DNA of 9,288 nt from Oribacterium sp. UBA6992. GTDB taxonomy: Bacteria; Bacillota; Clostridia; Lachnospirales; Lachnospiraceae. The notes under the pieces were generated by a model. That model was not told the origin of the DNA. It did not search any database and worked only from the letters and a program-made list of their open reading frames with translations. Shown here one piece after another: positions 1 to 6,656 of the stretch. The first letter of the stretch is position 1. Each line of letters opens with the position of its first letter. A program made the position numbers and the translations under genes. The stretch lies in contig DJXY01000183.1 in assembly GCA_002449915.1 (NCBI GenBank), positions 1 to 9,288 of the forward strand, read 5' to 3'.

Positions 1-1074
1 GAAATCCTCCTCGGTCTCCCCCGGAAATCCGACAATAATATCCGTCGTAAGGCTTACATCCGGGAGCCTGTCATGAATCTTATGCACAAGCTCCAGATAG
101 CTCTCCTTGGTATAATGCCGGTTCATCTTAAACAGCAGTGCCGAGGAGCCCGACTGCATCGGCAGGTGAATGTGCCTTGCCACGTGCGGATTTCTCCGGA
201 TCACCTCAATCAGCTCGTCCGAGAGATCCTTGGGATTGGGTGTCATAAAGCGGACTCTCTCGATCCCCGGGATGCTAGCCACCGCATCCAAAAGTTCCGG
301 GAATGTAATCTCCCCAGAGAGATCATTTCCGTAAGAGTCTACATTCTGTCCCAGGAGCGTGATTTCCCTGACTCCGTCCTTCACAAGCATCTCGCACTCT
401 CTCAGAATATCTGTTGCATTACGGCTTTTTTCCCTGCCTCGTACATAAGGCACAATACAGTAGGTGCAGAAATTATTGCAGCCGAAGCTTATGTTGACGG
501 AAGCCTTAAATTTATATTTCCGGTCAGAGGGCAGATTCTCCACGATCATAGAGCTGTCCTTCATGACCTCCACCTGCCGGTGCTTACGGATCAATACCTG
601 ATACAGAAGCTCCGCAAGCTTATAGATATTATGGGTGCCGAAAATCAGTTTTACATAGGGGTATTTTTTCTGAATGGTGGCAACCTCATCTTCCTCCTGC
701 ATCATACAGCCGGTAATACCAAGCACAAGCTCCGGATGCCGCTCATACTGATGCTTCAGCCTGCCGATCCTGCCATAGAGCTTTTCATTGGCATTTTCAC
801 GGACGGTACAGGTGGTGAATAAAATCACATCGCAGCTGTCCTCATCCTCTGTCGCAGTATACCCGCATTTCTCCAAAATGCCGAGAAGCTTCTCTCCATC
901 CTTAGCGGACATCTGGCAGCCGATGACATTCACCTTGCAGAGTGCGCGGTAGCCCTCCTGCTTTTTTACTTCCACAAGCTCCCGCACCCGGTCCATAAAA
1001 TAGTACTGGCGCTCCGGCTCCTCCATCGGTGCCGCTTCACAAATATCCTTAAAATCAAAAATTGTTTCGTTCAT
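1..1074 (-). CDS. miaB: tRNA-2-methylthio-N6-dimethylallyladenosine synthase MiaB, 5' part (358 codons; continues past the left edge)
   Basis: MiaB is a cytosolic radical-SAM enzyme that adds a methylthio group to N6-isopentenyl-A37 of tRNAs reading UNN codons. The frame is open from ATG at 1074 to base 1 without a stop. The N-terminal UPF0004 domain carries three Fe-S ligand cysteines, C53 (IGCQM), C89 (TTCTVREN) and C123 (TGCMM). The radical-SAM cluster CX3CX2C is C199, C203, C206 (GCNNFCTYC), followed by VPYVRGRE. Later family motifs seen are LLGQNVDSYG, HLPMQSGSS, KMNRHYTKE and TTDIIVGFPGE, which separate MiaB from MtaB and RimO. The end of the radical-SAM domain and the TRAM domain lie outside the window. 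The start is 3 bases after the proA stop, with an AGGA at -12 to -9 inside the proA end, so translation is probably coupled. Some conserved positions differ from the usual motif (S56, T88, P279, N280); see findings. Family certain; MiaB subtype highly likely. Confidence 0.96.
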   Translation of the reverse strand, partial: MNETIFDFKDICEAAPMEEPERQYYFMDRVRELVEVKKQEGYRALCKVNVIGCQMSAKDGEKLLGILEKCGYTATEDEDSCDVILFTTCTVRENANEKLYGRIGRLKHQYERHPELVLGITGCMMQEEDEVATIQKKYPYVKLIFGTHNIYKLAELLYQVLIRKHRQVEVMKDSSMIVENLPSDRKYKFKASVNISFGCNNFCTYCIVPYVRGREKSRNATDILRECEMLVKDGVREITLLGQNVDSYGNDLSGEITFPELLDAVASIPGIERVRFMTPNPKDLSDELIEVIRRNPHVARHIHLPMQSGSSALLFKMNRHYTKESYLELVHKIHDRLPDVSLTTDIIVGFPGETEEDF

Positions 1075-1077
1075 CCT

Positions 1078-2349
1078 TTATTTCCTGATCTGTCCGTTTC
1101 CTGTAATTTCGTACTTGCTGGTGGTCAGCTCCTTAAGTCCCATCGGGCCTCTTGCATGCAGCTTTGCTGTGGAAATCCCGATCTCCGCTCCAAAGCCGAA
1201 CTGTCCTCCATCGGTAAATCTAGTCGAGGCGTTCCAGTAAACGCAGGCAGAATCCACCTCGTTTAAAAACCTTGCAGCATGATCCGGGTTTTCTGTAATG
1301 ATGCTTTCGGAATGCTTTGTCGAGTAATGATTGATATGCTGTATGGCTTCCTCCACCGAGCCTACCGTCTTGACGGAGATTTTATAGTCCAGATACTCTG
1401 TTCCAAAATCCTCTTCCGTTGCCGGCTGAATCAGCTCCTGATGTAAATCTGTTGCTGCACGCAGCACTGCAAGACTCTCCGGATCCGCATAGCAAGTCAC
1501 ATTCCGCTCCTGAAGCTTCCGAATGACAGGAACCAGAACCGTAGGAAGCACCGTCCGGTCCGCGACGAAAGATTCACAGGCATTGCAGACACCGATTCTC
1601 TGGGTTTTGGCATTAAAGACGATAGGAACCGCCTTGTTGACATCCGCCGTCTCATCCAGAAAAATATGGCAGTTTCCGGCACCGGTTTCGATGACCGGCA
1701 CACTGGCGTTTTTTACCACCGCTTCAATCAGGCGACGGGAGCCCCTCGGGATCAGCACATCCACACAGTCATGCATCTTCATAAAGGCCTGGGTCGTCTC
1801 ATGATCCGTAGCCTCGATCAGCTGGATGGCGTTTTCGTTAAAACCGCTGTCCTTCAGCGCCTTACGGAGAACCCCTGCAATTGCCATATTGGAGTGGATC
1901 GCATCAGACCCTCCCTTCAGGATCACCGCATTGGAGGACTTAAACGTAAGCGCAAAGGCATCGCTCGTAACATTTGGCCGGGCTTCATAGATGATGCCGA
2001 TGACACCGATCGGAACCCGCTTTTTTACAATCTTAAGTCCATTGGGACGGATATCCTCTGAGAGCACCTCACCGATCGGATCCGGAAGCCGTGTGACATC
2101 CAGGATCGCATCCGCCATGCCATCAATTCTTTCTTTATTAAGCATAAGGCGGTCCAGGATGCCCTGAGACATGCCGCTGCTTCTGCCATTGTCAAGGTCC
2201 CGCCGGTTAGCTTGAAGGATCTCATCGCAGTGCTCTCGGAGTGCCTCCGCCGCATTGGCAAGAGCACGGTTTTTATCCGACTTCGAATATTTTACAAGTG
2301 AATACGCCGCCTCTCTTGCATTCTTTCCAAGCGTTTCAAGATCTGTCAT
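1078..2349 (-). CDS. proA: Glutamate-5-semialdehyde dehydrogenase (gamma-glutamyl phosphate reductase) ProA
   Basis: ProA reduces gamma-glutamyl phosphate to glutamate-5-semialdehyde with NADPH, the second step of proline synthesis, in the cytosol. The protein has 423 residues from the start chosen here, close to the 417 of E. coli ProA. It has the ALDH-superfamily fold with family motifs in order: VPIGVIGIIYEARPNVT (about 112-128), LKGGSDA (144-150), IPRGSRRLI (200-208), VPVIETGAGNCH (227-238), the catalytic cysteine C255 in RIGVCN, GGQFGFGAEIGIST (381-394) and ARGPMGL (399-405). An in-frame ATG at 2376 would add nine residues (MRFWQEGKT), but AGGAGGGG lies exactly 6 bases before the ATG at 2349, and the homologous region starts there (MTDLETLGKNAREA), so 2349 is preferred. 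It is separated from proB by the small DUF896 gene and is followed 3 bases later by miaB. Identification is secure. Confidence 0.97.
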   Translation of the reverse strand: MTDLETLGKNAREAAYSLVKYSKSDKNRALANAAEALREHCDEILQANRRDLDNGRSSGMSQGILDRLMLNKERIDGMADAILDVTRLPDPIGEVLSEDIRPNGLKIVKKRVPIGVIGIIYEARPNVTSDAFALTFKSSNAVILKGGSDAIHSNMAIAGVLRKALKDSGFNENAIQLIEATDHETTQAFMKMHDCVDVLIPRGSRRLIEAVVKNASVPVIETGAGNCHIFLDETADVNKAVPIVFNAKTQRIGVCNACESFVADRTVLPTVLVPVIRKLQERNVTCYADPESLAVLRAATDLHQELIQPATEEDFGTEYLDYKISVKTVGSVEEAIQHINHYSTKHSESIITENPDHAARFLNEVDSACVYWNASTRFTDGGQFGFGAEIGISTAKLHARGPMGLKELTTSKYEITGNGQIRK

Positions 2350-2355
2350 GGTTTT

Positions 2356-2363
2356 CCCCTCCT
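2356..2363 (-). promoter_or_regulatory. Strong ribosome binding site of proA
   Basis: On the minus strand the bases read AGGAGGGG, an almost ideal Shine-Dalgarno core, 6 bases before the ATG at 2349. It settles the proA start: the upstream in-frame ATG at 2376 would place this site inside the coding region. Confidence 0.85.
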
Positions 2364-2376
2364 GCCAAAATCTCAA

Positions 2377-2390
2377 ACATCGTACATCGT
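2377..2390. repeat. Tandem heptamer ACATCGT x2
   Basis: On the plus strand ACATCGT occurs twice back to back, about 27 bases upstream of the proA start. It is short enough to be chance. It lies just outside the proA ribosome binding site, so a role in local RNA structure cannot be excluded. Confidence 0.35.
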
Positions 2391-2484
2391 ATTTCCGGTC
2401 CTTGCCAGCCTGGCTGCGATCCAGTCTGTCCTTACCGATTTTAAATGCTGATCTTAATGACTGCCTGTTCTAAGCCCGGTCAAT

Positions 2485-2658
2485 TTAATCCTTAATCTCA
2501 ATCTGACTAAGATAACTATTAAGATTCTCCCTTACTGACGCAATATACGCCTTGCGGAGGCGCTGCTGCTCCTCCCGTTCCTCCTCTGTCAGACCCTTGG
2601 AGGTCTTGGATTTATGATAAAGCTCATTGATTCTTGAAATGTCCTCTGTTGTTACCAT
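2485..2658 (-). CDS. DUF896 (YnzC-like) small protein, 57 residues
   Basis: This short gene runs from ATG at 2658 to TAA at 2485-2487. The protein begins MVTTEDISRINELYHKSK, then has SKGLTEEEREEQQRLR and KAYIASVRENLNSYL, the order of motifs typical of DUF896 proteins such as B. subtilis YnzC: a short helical hairpin rich in E, R and K. No enzymatic residues, signal peptide or membrane segment are visible; the product should be a small soluble cytosolic protein. AAAGGA lies 6 bases before the ATG. In B. subtilis ynzC lies in the LexA-controlled yneA operon, but no GAAC-N4-GTTC box is visible here. It sits between proB and proA, 149 bases after proB and 135 before proA, behind a very AT-rich leader, so it may have its own promoter. 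Family assignment is firm; molecular function is unknown. Confidence 0.93.
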   Translation of the reverse strand: MVTTEDISRINELYHKSKTSKGLTEEEREEQQRLRKAYIASVRENLNSYLSQIEIKD

Positions 2659-2807
2659 TGTATTTCCTTTAATTTTTTTCTAGAAATTTATTTTAATAAT
2701 ATTTACTTTTGAACCTCATGAAAGCGAATTTATGCAAGTCTTAAAGGTTTGAACCAATTGACTCTATAAAATCGAATATCTTTACCCTGAATTTGCGGCG
2801 AGTGGAT
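2659..2807 (-). promoter_or_regulatory. AT-rich leader before the DUF896 gene; candidate internal promoter region
   Basis: These 149 bases between proB and the DUF896 gene have about 28% G+C by hand count, and the 52 bases nearest the gene only about 12%, against roughly half in the flanking genes. That contrast fits a promoter or regulatory region. Candidate elements on the minus strand are weak: TTGGTT, 17 bases, CATAAA; and TATTAT near the gene without a clear -35. An octamer (plus-strand TTTGAACC) appears twice exactly 40 bases apart. There is no hairpin with a T-run after proB, so upstream transcripts may also read through. The exact promoter cannot be named from the sequence. Confidence 0.4.
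2708..2755. repeat. Direct repeat TTTGAACC, two copies spaced 40 bases
   Basis: On the plus strand TTTGAACC occurs at 2708-2715 and 2748-2755. The second copy is part of a small dyad GGTT-TG-AACC (2746-2755). Both lie in the AT-rich leader of the DUF896 gene. A spacing of 40 bases is close to four helical turns, as expected for paired operator half-sites, but an octamer repeat can arise by chance. Confidence 0.3.
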
Positions 2808-3668
2808 TCAAATATCCTCAATATATTGGATCAGGTTAAAATTCTGGTTCCTGTGTGCGGCAAAAAGCGTGCCGACATTCGCTCCCTCCACAATATCCGC
2901 AATAACATCCGCAGAGGTAAAGCGGGCAATCACCATATCTGCTCCGGAATCTGTCGCGATCCTTGCAGCAGAGAGCTTTGCGGACATGCCGCCGGTTCCC
3001 ACGCGGGAGCTTGTGCCCTTGCCCATACCGAGAATCTCCTCCGTAATCACCGGTACATAGCTGATAAAGCTTGCCTCCGGGTTTTTATGCGGATCATCTG
3101 TATACATACCGTCTATGTCCGAGAGCAGAATCAGGAGATCTGCCTGCACCACACTGGATACAATCGCAGCCAGTTGGTCGTTATCGCCGAATGTTTCCAC
3201 CTCCGGGATCTCTGCGGTGGAAATCGTGTCATTTTCATTGACAACCGGGATTACTCCAAGCTTCAAAAGCTCATTAAAGGTATTGACGGTATTTTCCCGG
3301 GAAACCGGATCTATAATGACATTTTTGGTAAGCAGTAGCTGCGCGGTGTTCTGACTGTACTCTGAAAACATTTTCTGATAGGTCATCATGAGTCTTGCCT
3401 GTCCGACTGCTGCAAATGCCTGCTTCTCCGCCATGGTATCCGGGCGTCTCCGGATCCCGAGGGTCTGCCGTCCTGTCGCAATGGCGCCGGACGAAACCAG
3501 GATGACATCCCGACCCTCCCCCTTAAGATCCGCAAGTACTCTTACAAGCTTCTCGATCTTGGAAAGATACAGGTCCCCGGTCTCCGGGTGAGTAATGCTG
3601 GCAGAGCCTACCTTTATGACAATTCTTTTTTTATATTTTAATGCCTTACGCTTTTCTTCACTTTCCAT
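2808..3668 (-). CDS. proB: Glutamate 5-kinase ProB, short form without PUA domain
   Basis: ProB phosphorylates glutamate with ATP to gamma-glutamyl phosphate, the first and usually proline-inhibited step of proline synthesis. The 286 residues form one amino-acid-kinase domain: IKVGS (18-22) for phosphate binding, LVSSGAIATG (57-66), EKQAFAAVGQARLM (81-94), RENTVNTFNELL (124-135), VIPVVNENDT (139-148) for glutamate, FGDNDQLAA (160-168), LLSDIDGMYTDDP (181-193) and GTGGMSAKL (224-232). The chain ends shortly after VGTLF (265-269), where longer ProB proteins such as the 367-residue E. coli enzyme continue into a PUA domain. Such short forms are common in Bacillota, so this is not evident truncation. 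The start at 3668 has AGGTGG just upstream. It follows the COG2509 gene by 44 bases; proA is downstream but separated by the DUF896 gene. Confidence 0.97.
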   Translation of the reverse strand: MESEEKRKALKYKKRIVIKVGSASITHPETGDLYLSKIEKLVRVLADLKGEGRDVILVSSGAIATGRQTLGIRRRPDTMAEKQAFAAVGQARLMMTYQKMFSEYSQNTAQLLLTKNVIIDPVSRENTVNTFNELLKLGVIPVVNENDTISTAEIPEVETFGDNDQLAAIVSSVVQADLLILLSDIDGMYTDDPHKNPEASFISYVPVITEEILGMGKGTSSRVGTGGMSAKLSAARIATDSGADMVIARFTSADVIADIVEGANVGTLFAAHRNQNFNLIQYIEDI

Positions 3669-3712
3669 AGCCCACCTATGCTTCCTCGGTAATGCGTCCG
3701 TAATCGACTATT

Positions 3713-5332
3713 TTACAGCAAATTGTAATGCTTGACAAGTGCCTCTGCTGCCTTCATCCCGTCCATGGCAGCACTGGTAATGCCTCCTGCATAACCGGCG
3801 CCCTCCCCACAGGGGTAGATTCCCTGCAGGTTTGCCTCAAGGTTTTCGTCTCTCGGGATCCTCACCGGTGAAGAGGTTCTCGCCTCAATACCGGCAAGGA
3901 TCGTATCCGGTCGGTTGAAGCCGGGGATCTGATGGGCAAAGCTCTCCATTCCCTCGATGAAGCTTGCATTCACATCATTGAGACTAGTAAACGGACTGTC
4001 CTCCGTAAATTGAAATATACGTTTCAGATCTGCTTCCTGATACAAGCCGCGGAATGCCGGTGAAATGCTGATTTCCTCCGGTGGAACCTCCTCTCCGGTT
4101 TTGAAGCTGCCGTAGCGTTCCATCGGGATTTTACCGTCTGCAAGCCGGTACGCTCTTGCTTCCAGTTCTCTCTGCAGCTTAAGCCCGCCCAGGGGATCGG
4201 CATCGCCATGATAGTCCTCCTTACGGATGGAAACAATAATGGCTGCGTTGGCATTTCTGCCATCTCTTGCATGGTAGCTCATACCATTGATACAAAGCCG
4301 CCCGGGCTCGGAGGAGGAATTTACAACATAGCCGCCCGGACACATGCAGAAGGAGTATACGGCTCTGCCGCTCTCTGCGGTATGTGTAAACTTATACGCT
4401 CCAGGTCCCAGTGCCTTAAGCATTGCCTCATCCACCTTGCCATACAGCGCGTCATTGATCATCTCCTGCGGGTGCTGTACCCGGAAGCCCATGGCAAAAT
4501 CCTTTCCCTCCATATGAAGCCCTGCCTGAAGCAGCTCCTCATAGGTATCCCGGGAGCTGTGTCCGATTGCAAGGATGACATTCTGCTCTCCATGATATGT
4601 GAATTTTGTATGGAAGTGAAATTCGCCGCCAAGGGACTGGATCTCCTTACGGATGCCTCTCACAATGCCGACCAGCTGGTCTGTACCGACATGCGGCTTG
4701 GCATCGATCAGAATCTCCGGATCCGCACCATGTGCGATAAATTTCTCCAGTACATAACGATTGCGTCCGGATTTATCCTTGGTCAGCGTATTCAGCTTGC
4801 CATCGGAAAAGGTTCCGGCTCCACCCTCGCCGAACTGGGGATTGGATTCCGGATGAAGCGTTCCACGCTGCCAGAGATCCTCTACATCATGGATCCGTTC
4901 CTCCACTGTAGCGCCCCGCTCGTAGATGATGGGCCGGGCTCCGGCATGAGCGAGGATCAGTGCCGCAAACATACCGGCAGGTCCAAATCCTACGACGATC
5001 GGGCGGTTCTCATCCTGTTTAAAATATTCGGATACCGGAACACCGGAAATAGAGCTGTGAAGCTCCGGCATCTGATACACCATCCGCTCTGCGATGCTTA
5101 CATCCCGGTTCCGGAGTCTCCGGACAAGACCTGCCTCGTCCTTTAGATCCGTCTCTAGAAGCACCGTATAACTAAAGTAAATCTCCGGCTTTTTCCTTGC
5201 ATCGATAGAGCGGCGTAGAATTTCCAGCTTCCGGATATGGCTTGCATTTATTTTAAGAATCGCAGCACTTTTGTTTCTAAGCTTCTCTGTGGGTTCAACG
5301 ACGTGAAGCTTTAGCTGATTTATGCGTATCAT
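3713..5332 (-). CDS. COG2509-family FAD-dependent dehydrogenase (NAD(P)/FAD-dependent oxidoreductase of unknown substrate)
   Basis: The 539-residue soluble protein opens with a domain typical of this family (about 1-100, starting MIRINQLKL), followed by a Rossmann FAD-binding motif GFGPAG (115-120) with the ribose-binding acidic residue in IIYERG (135-140). Further family motifs are NPQFGEGGAGTFSDGKLNT (164-182), VILAIGHSSRDTYE (252-265), FCMCPGGYVVN (328-338), GIEARTSSPVR (481-491) and the C-terminal FAD motif YPCGEGAGYAGGI (506-518). No signal peptide or membrane segment is seen. The natural substrate and electron acceptor are unknown, so annotations beyond oxidoreductase are guesses. The start lies 38 bases inside the upstream flavoprotein gene; only a weak purine-rich stretch precedes it, yet the MIRINQ beginning matches the family. 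The linker between HTKFTYHGEQ and VILAIG looks unusually short; see findings. Confidence 0.92.
   Translation of the reverse strand: MIRINQLKLHVVEPTEKLRNKSAAILKINASHIRKLEILRRSIDARKKPEIYFSYTVLLETDLKDEAGLVRRLRNRDVSIAERMVYQMPELHSSISGVPVSEYFKQDENRPIVVGFGPAGMFAALILAHAGARPIIYERGATVEERIHDVEDLWQRGTLHPESNPQFGEGGAGTFSDGKLNTLTKDKSGRNRYVLEKFIAHGADPEILIDAKPHVGTDQLVGIVRGIRKEIQSLGGEFHFHTKFTYHGEQNVILAIGHSSRDTYEELLQAGLHMEGKDFAMGFRVQHPQEMINDALYGKVDEAMLKALGPGAYKFTHTAESGRAVYSFCMCPGGYVVNSSSEPGRLCINGMSYHARDGRNANAAIIVSIRKEDYHGDADPLGGLKLQRELEARAYRLADGKIPMERYGSFKTGEEVPPEEISISPAFRGLYQEADLKRIFQFTEDSPFTSLNDVNASFIEGMESFAHQIPGFNRPDTILAGIEARTSSPVRIPRDENLEANLQGIYPCGEGAGYAGGITSAAMDGMKAAEALVKHYNLL
5295..5332 (-). other. 38-base coding overlap of the two flavoprotein genes
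   Basis: The upstream HI0933-type gene stops with TGA at 5295-5297, while the COG2509 gene starts with ATG at 5332 in another frame. The overlap encodes the last 12 residues of the first protein, a basic tail outside its conserved fold, and the first residues of the second, which do match its family. This suggests that the first gene was extended by loss of an earlier stop. Ribosomes ending the first gene could restart on the second, which would make up for its weak ribosome binding site. Confidence 0.8.
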
Positions 5333-6581
5333 ACTGATCTTTTCTTACCCTGTCCTTCCCTGCTCTGTTTCCGGCTGCAGCCTTACCTGCGAGATATCCG
5401 CTGCTCCACGCCCACTGCAGATTATAACCTCCGCAGATTCCGTCCACATCCAGAAGCTCTCCTGCAAAATACAGTCCCGGCACCTTCCGGCTCTCCAGCG
5501 TACGCGGATTCACCTCTCTTGTGGATACTCCTCCGGCGGCACATTGCGCATTGTCAAAGCCATTGGTGCCCGTCACCACGGTCGGAAATCCCGTGCAAAG
5601 ACCAGCAAGCTTCCGAAGCTCTCCCTCCCGAAGCTCTCCGATCCTTTTATGAAGCGCGAGCCCCGACTGCTTTAACAGTACCTCCGCAAGCTTCTGATTT
5701 AAAAGACCGAGAAAAAATTGTCCCGTCTCCTTATACGACAGGCTCTCTCTCCTGCTTAAAAAAAGAGACAGCACTTCCTCCAGCGTTTTGTCAGGAAAAA
5801 AAGAAAGCTCTGCCGTTACCTTTTTTCTGTCCCGTAGACCATAAGAAGCATAACGGCTGACCTGAAAGACCGGGATCCCGGAAATACCGTATTTCACAAG
5901 CTGCAGCTCCCCCGTGTCTCTCGCCGCAGCTTCCCCATTGATCCGGAGAATGACCTCTCCCCGGACTCTCACGCCGGCGAGCTGCGGATAAAACGACTCC
6001 TTACATTTCAGTGCGACAAGCGCCGGAACTGCTGGTATAAGCGTATGTCCAAGCTGCTCCGAGAGCGTATATCCGCTTCCATCCGAGCCGGATGATGGTA
6101 CGGCACAGGAGCCTGCCGCAAGGATCAGACGGTCACAGATAAACGTTTTTTCTCCTGCCAGAATCGTAAAGCCATGCCCACTCGTTTTTACGGAACGCAC
6201 CTTCTGTCCAGTCTCAACCCGGACAGATTGATGCATAAGCTCATCCATAAGCGCATATACCATGGAGGACGCCTGATCCGAATAGGGATATACATAGCTC
6301 TCTCTGTAACGCGGCTCGATCCCAAGGCTTTGGAAAAAGCCGAGCGTCTCCGGTACGGTAAAGCCGGACAAAACTTCACTTATAAATTCCGGATCCTTCC
6401 CCCGGTATTTCTCCAGGGTCATATCCAGATTGGTATAATTGCATCTGCCGTTTCCGGTTGCCGAGAGCTTTTTTCCAAGTCTTGGGTTTGCCTCCAGCAG
6501 CGTGACATCCGCGCCGTGCCGACTGGCGGAAATCGCCGCCATCATGCCCGCAGCGCCCCCGCCGATCACGATTACCTTCAT
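5295..6581 (-). CDS. HI0933/BaiN-family flavoprotein (often annotated aminoacetone oxidase family FAD-binding enzyme)
   Basis: A 428-residue soluble flavoprotein of the HI0933 (YhiN) family. The N-terminal Rossmann motif is VIGGGAAG (5-12), with the FAD-ribose acidic residue at LLEAN (28-32), then the signature KLSATGNGRCNYTN (38-51), LILAAGSCAVP (152-162), a mixed middle domain (about 180-340), NAQCAAGGVS (354-363) and the closing FAD motif GLYFAGELLDVDGICGGYN (369-387). The last 27 residues are a basic, low-complexity tail, partly encoded in the overlap with the next gene. Family members have been called aminoacetone oxidase or, in bile-acid 7-dehydroxylating clostridia, BaiN reductase; nothing here shows bile-acid genes, so neither substrate should be assumed. 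AGAGGAAG lies 4 bases before the ATG. The gene follows the flippase by 62 bases and overlaps the COG2509 gene by 38. Family sure, substrate unknown. Confidence 0.93.
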   Translation of the reverse strand: MKVIVIGGGAAGMMAAISASRHGADVTLLEANPRLGKKLSATGNGRCNYTNLDMTLEKYRGKDPEFISEVLSGFTVPETLGFFQSLGIEPRYRESYVYPYSDQASSMVYALMDELMHQSVRVETGQKVRSVKTSGHGFTILAGEKTFICDRLILAAGSCAVPSSGSDGSGYTLSEQLGHTLIPAVPALVALKCKESFYPQLAGVRVRGEVILRINGEAAARDTGELQLVKYGISGIPVFQVSRYASYGLRDRKKVTAELSFFPDKTLEEVLSLFLSRRESLSYKETGQFFLGLLNQKLAEVLLKQSGLALHKRIGELREGELRKLAGLCTGFPTVVTGTNGFDNAQCAAGGVSTREVNPRTLESRKVPGLYFAGELLDVDGICGGYNLQWAWSSGYLAGKAAAGNRAGKDRVRKDQYDTHKSAKASRR

Positions 6582-6633
6582 ATCGCTTCCTCTTTCAGCT
6601 TCCTTTGTCTAAGATAATAAAGCAACGACAAGC

Positions 6634-6656
6634 TGTAAAATCCTCAGGCTTTTACA
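6634..6656. repeat. Inverted repeat spanning the flippase stop codon
   Basis: TGTAAAA at 6634-6640 is the exact reverse complement of TTTTACA at 6650-6656. Inside, CC/GG can pair across a three-base loop after a G-A mismatch. The TGA stop of the flippase gene (6644-6646) falls in the loop. There is no T-run after it in the direction of transcription, so it is not a normal intrinsic terminator. It could shield the 3' end of the message or bind a regulator; chance is also possible. Confidence 0.4.

Larger units (their letters stand above)
2350..2484 (-). other. 135-base gap between the DUF896 gene and proA
   Basis: Apart from the proA ribosome binding site this gap holds no gene. It contains a tandem heptamer (2377-2390) and a weak stem: on the plus strand CAGCCTGG at 2406-2413 can pair with CCAGTCTG at 2421-2428 with one mismatch and a 7-base loop. 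No run of T follows on the transcribed side, so this is not a terminator. A TTGACC (minus strand, 2475-2480) resembles a -35 box, but no good -10 sits at 16-18 bases from it. No T-box or riboswitch core could be recognised, although proline genes of Bacillota sometimes carry T-boxes. Read-through from upstream is the simplest reading. Confidence 0.4.

Noticed and set aside
73..822. 249-codon open frame on the plus strand
   Set aside because: Antisense to miaB, no domain or ribosome binding site recognised; the minus-strand frame contains all MiaB motifs.
2350..2376. proA start at 2376 with nine more residues
   Set aside because: The AGGAGGGG site would be inside the gene; the ATG at 2349 has ideal spacing and matches where ProA proteins begin.
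2404..2428. Hairpin as an intrinsic terminator after the DUF896 gene
   Set aside because: The stems are short or mismatched and no T-run follows on the transcribed strand.
2241..2473. Plus-strand small open frames over the proA start and upstream gap
   Set aside because: They overlap the proA start region antisense, have no recognisable family and no good ribosome binding site.
2659..2807. LexA (SOS) box before the DUF896 gene, by analogy with the B. subtilis yneA-ynzC operon
   Set aside because: The GTTC elements present have no GAAC four bases before them, so no GAAC-N4-GTTC dyad exists.
2350..3712. T-box or riboswitch controlling proB or proA
   Set aside because: The gap before proB is only 44 bases, and neither gap near proA shows a T-box core motif or an antiterminator with a T-run.
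4208..5146. 312-codon open frame on the plus strand
   Set aside because: It lies wholly antisense to the COG2509 gene, whose motifs are clear; the product shows no recognisable domain. Codon bias of the real gene explains the lack of stops.
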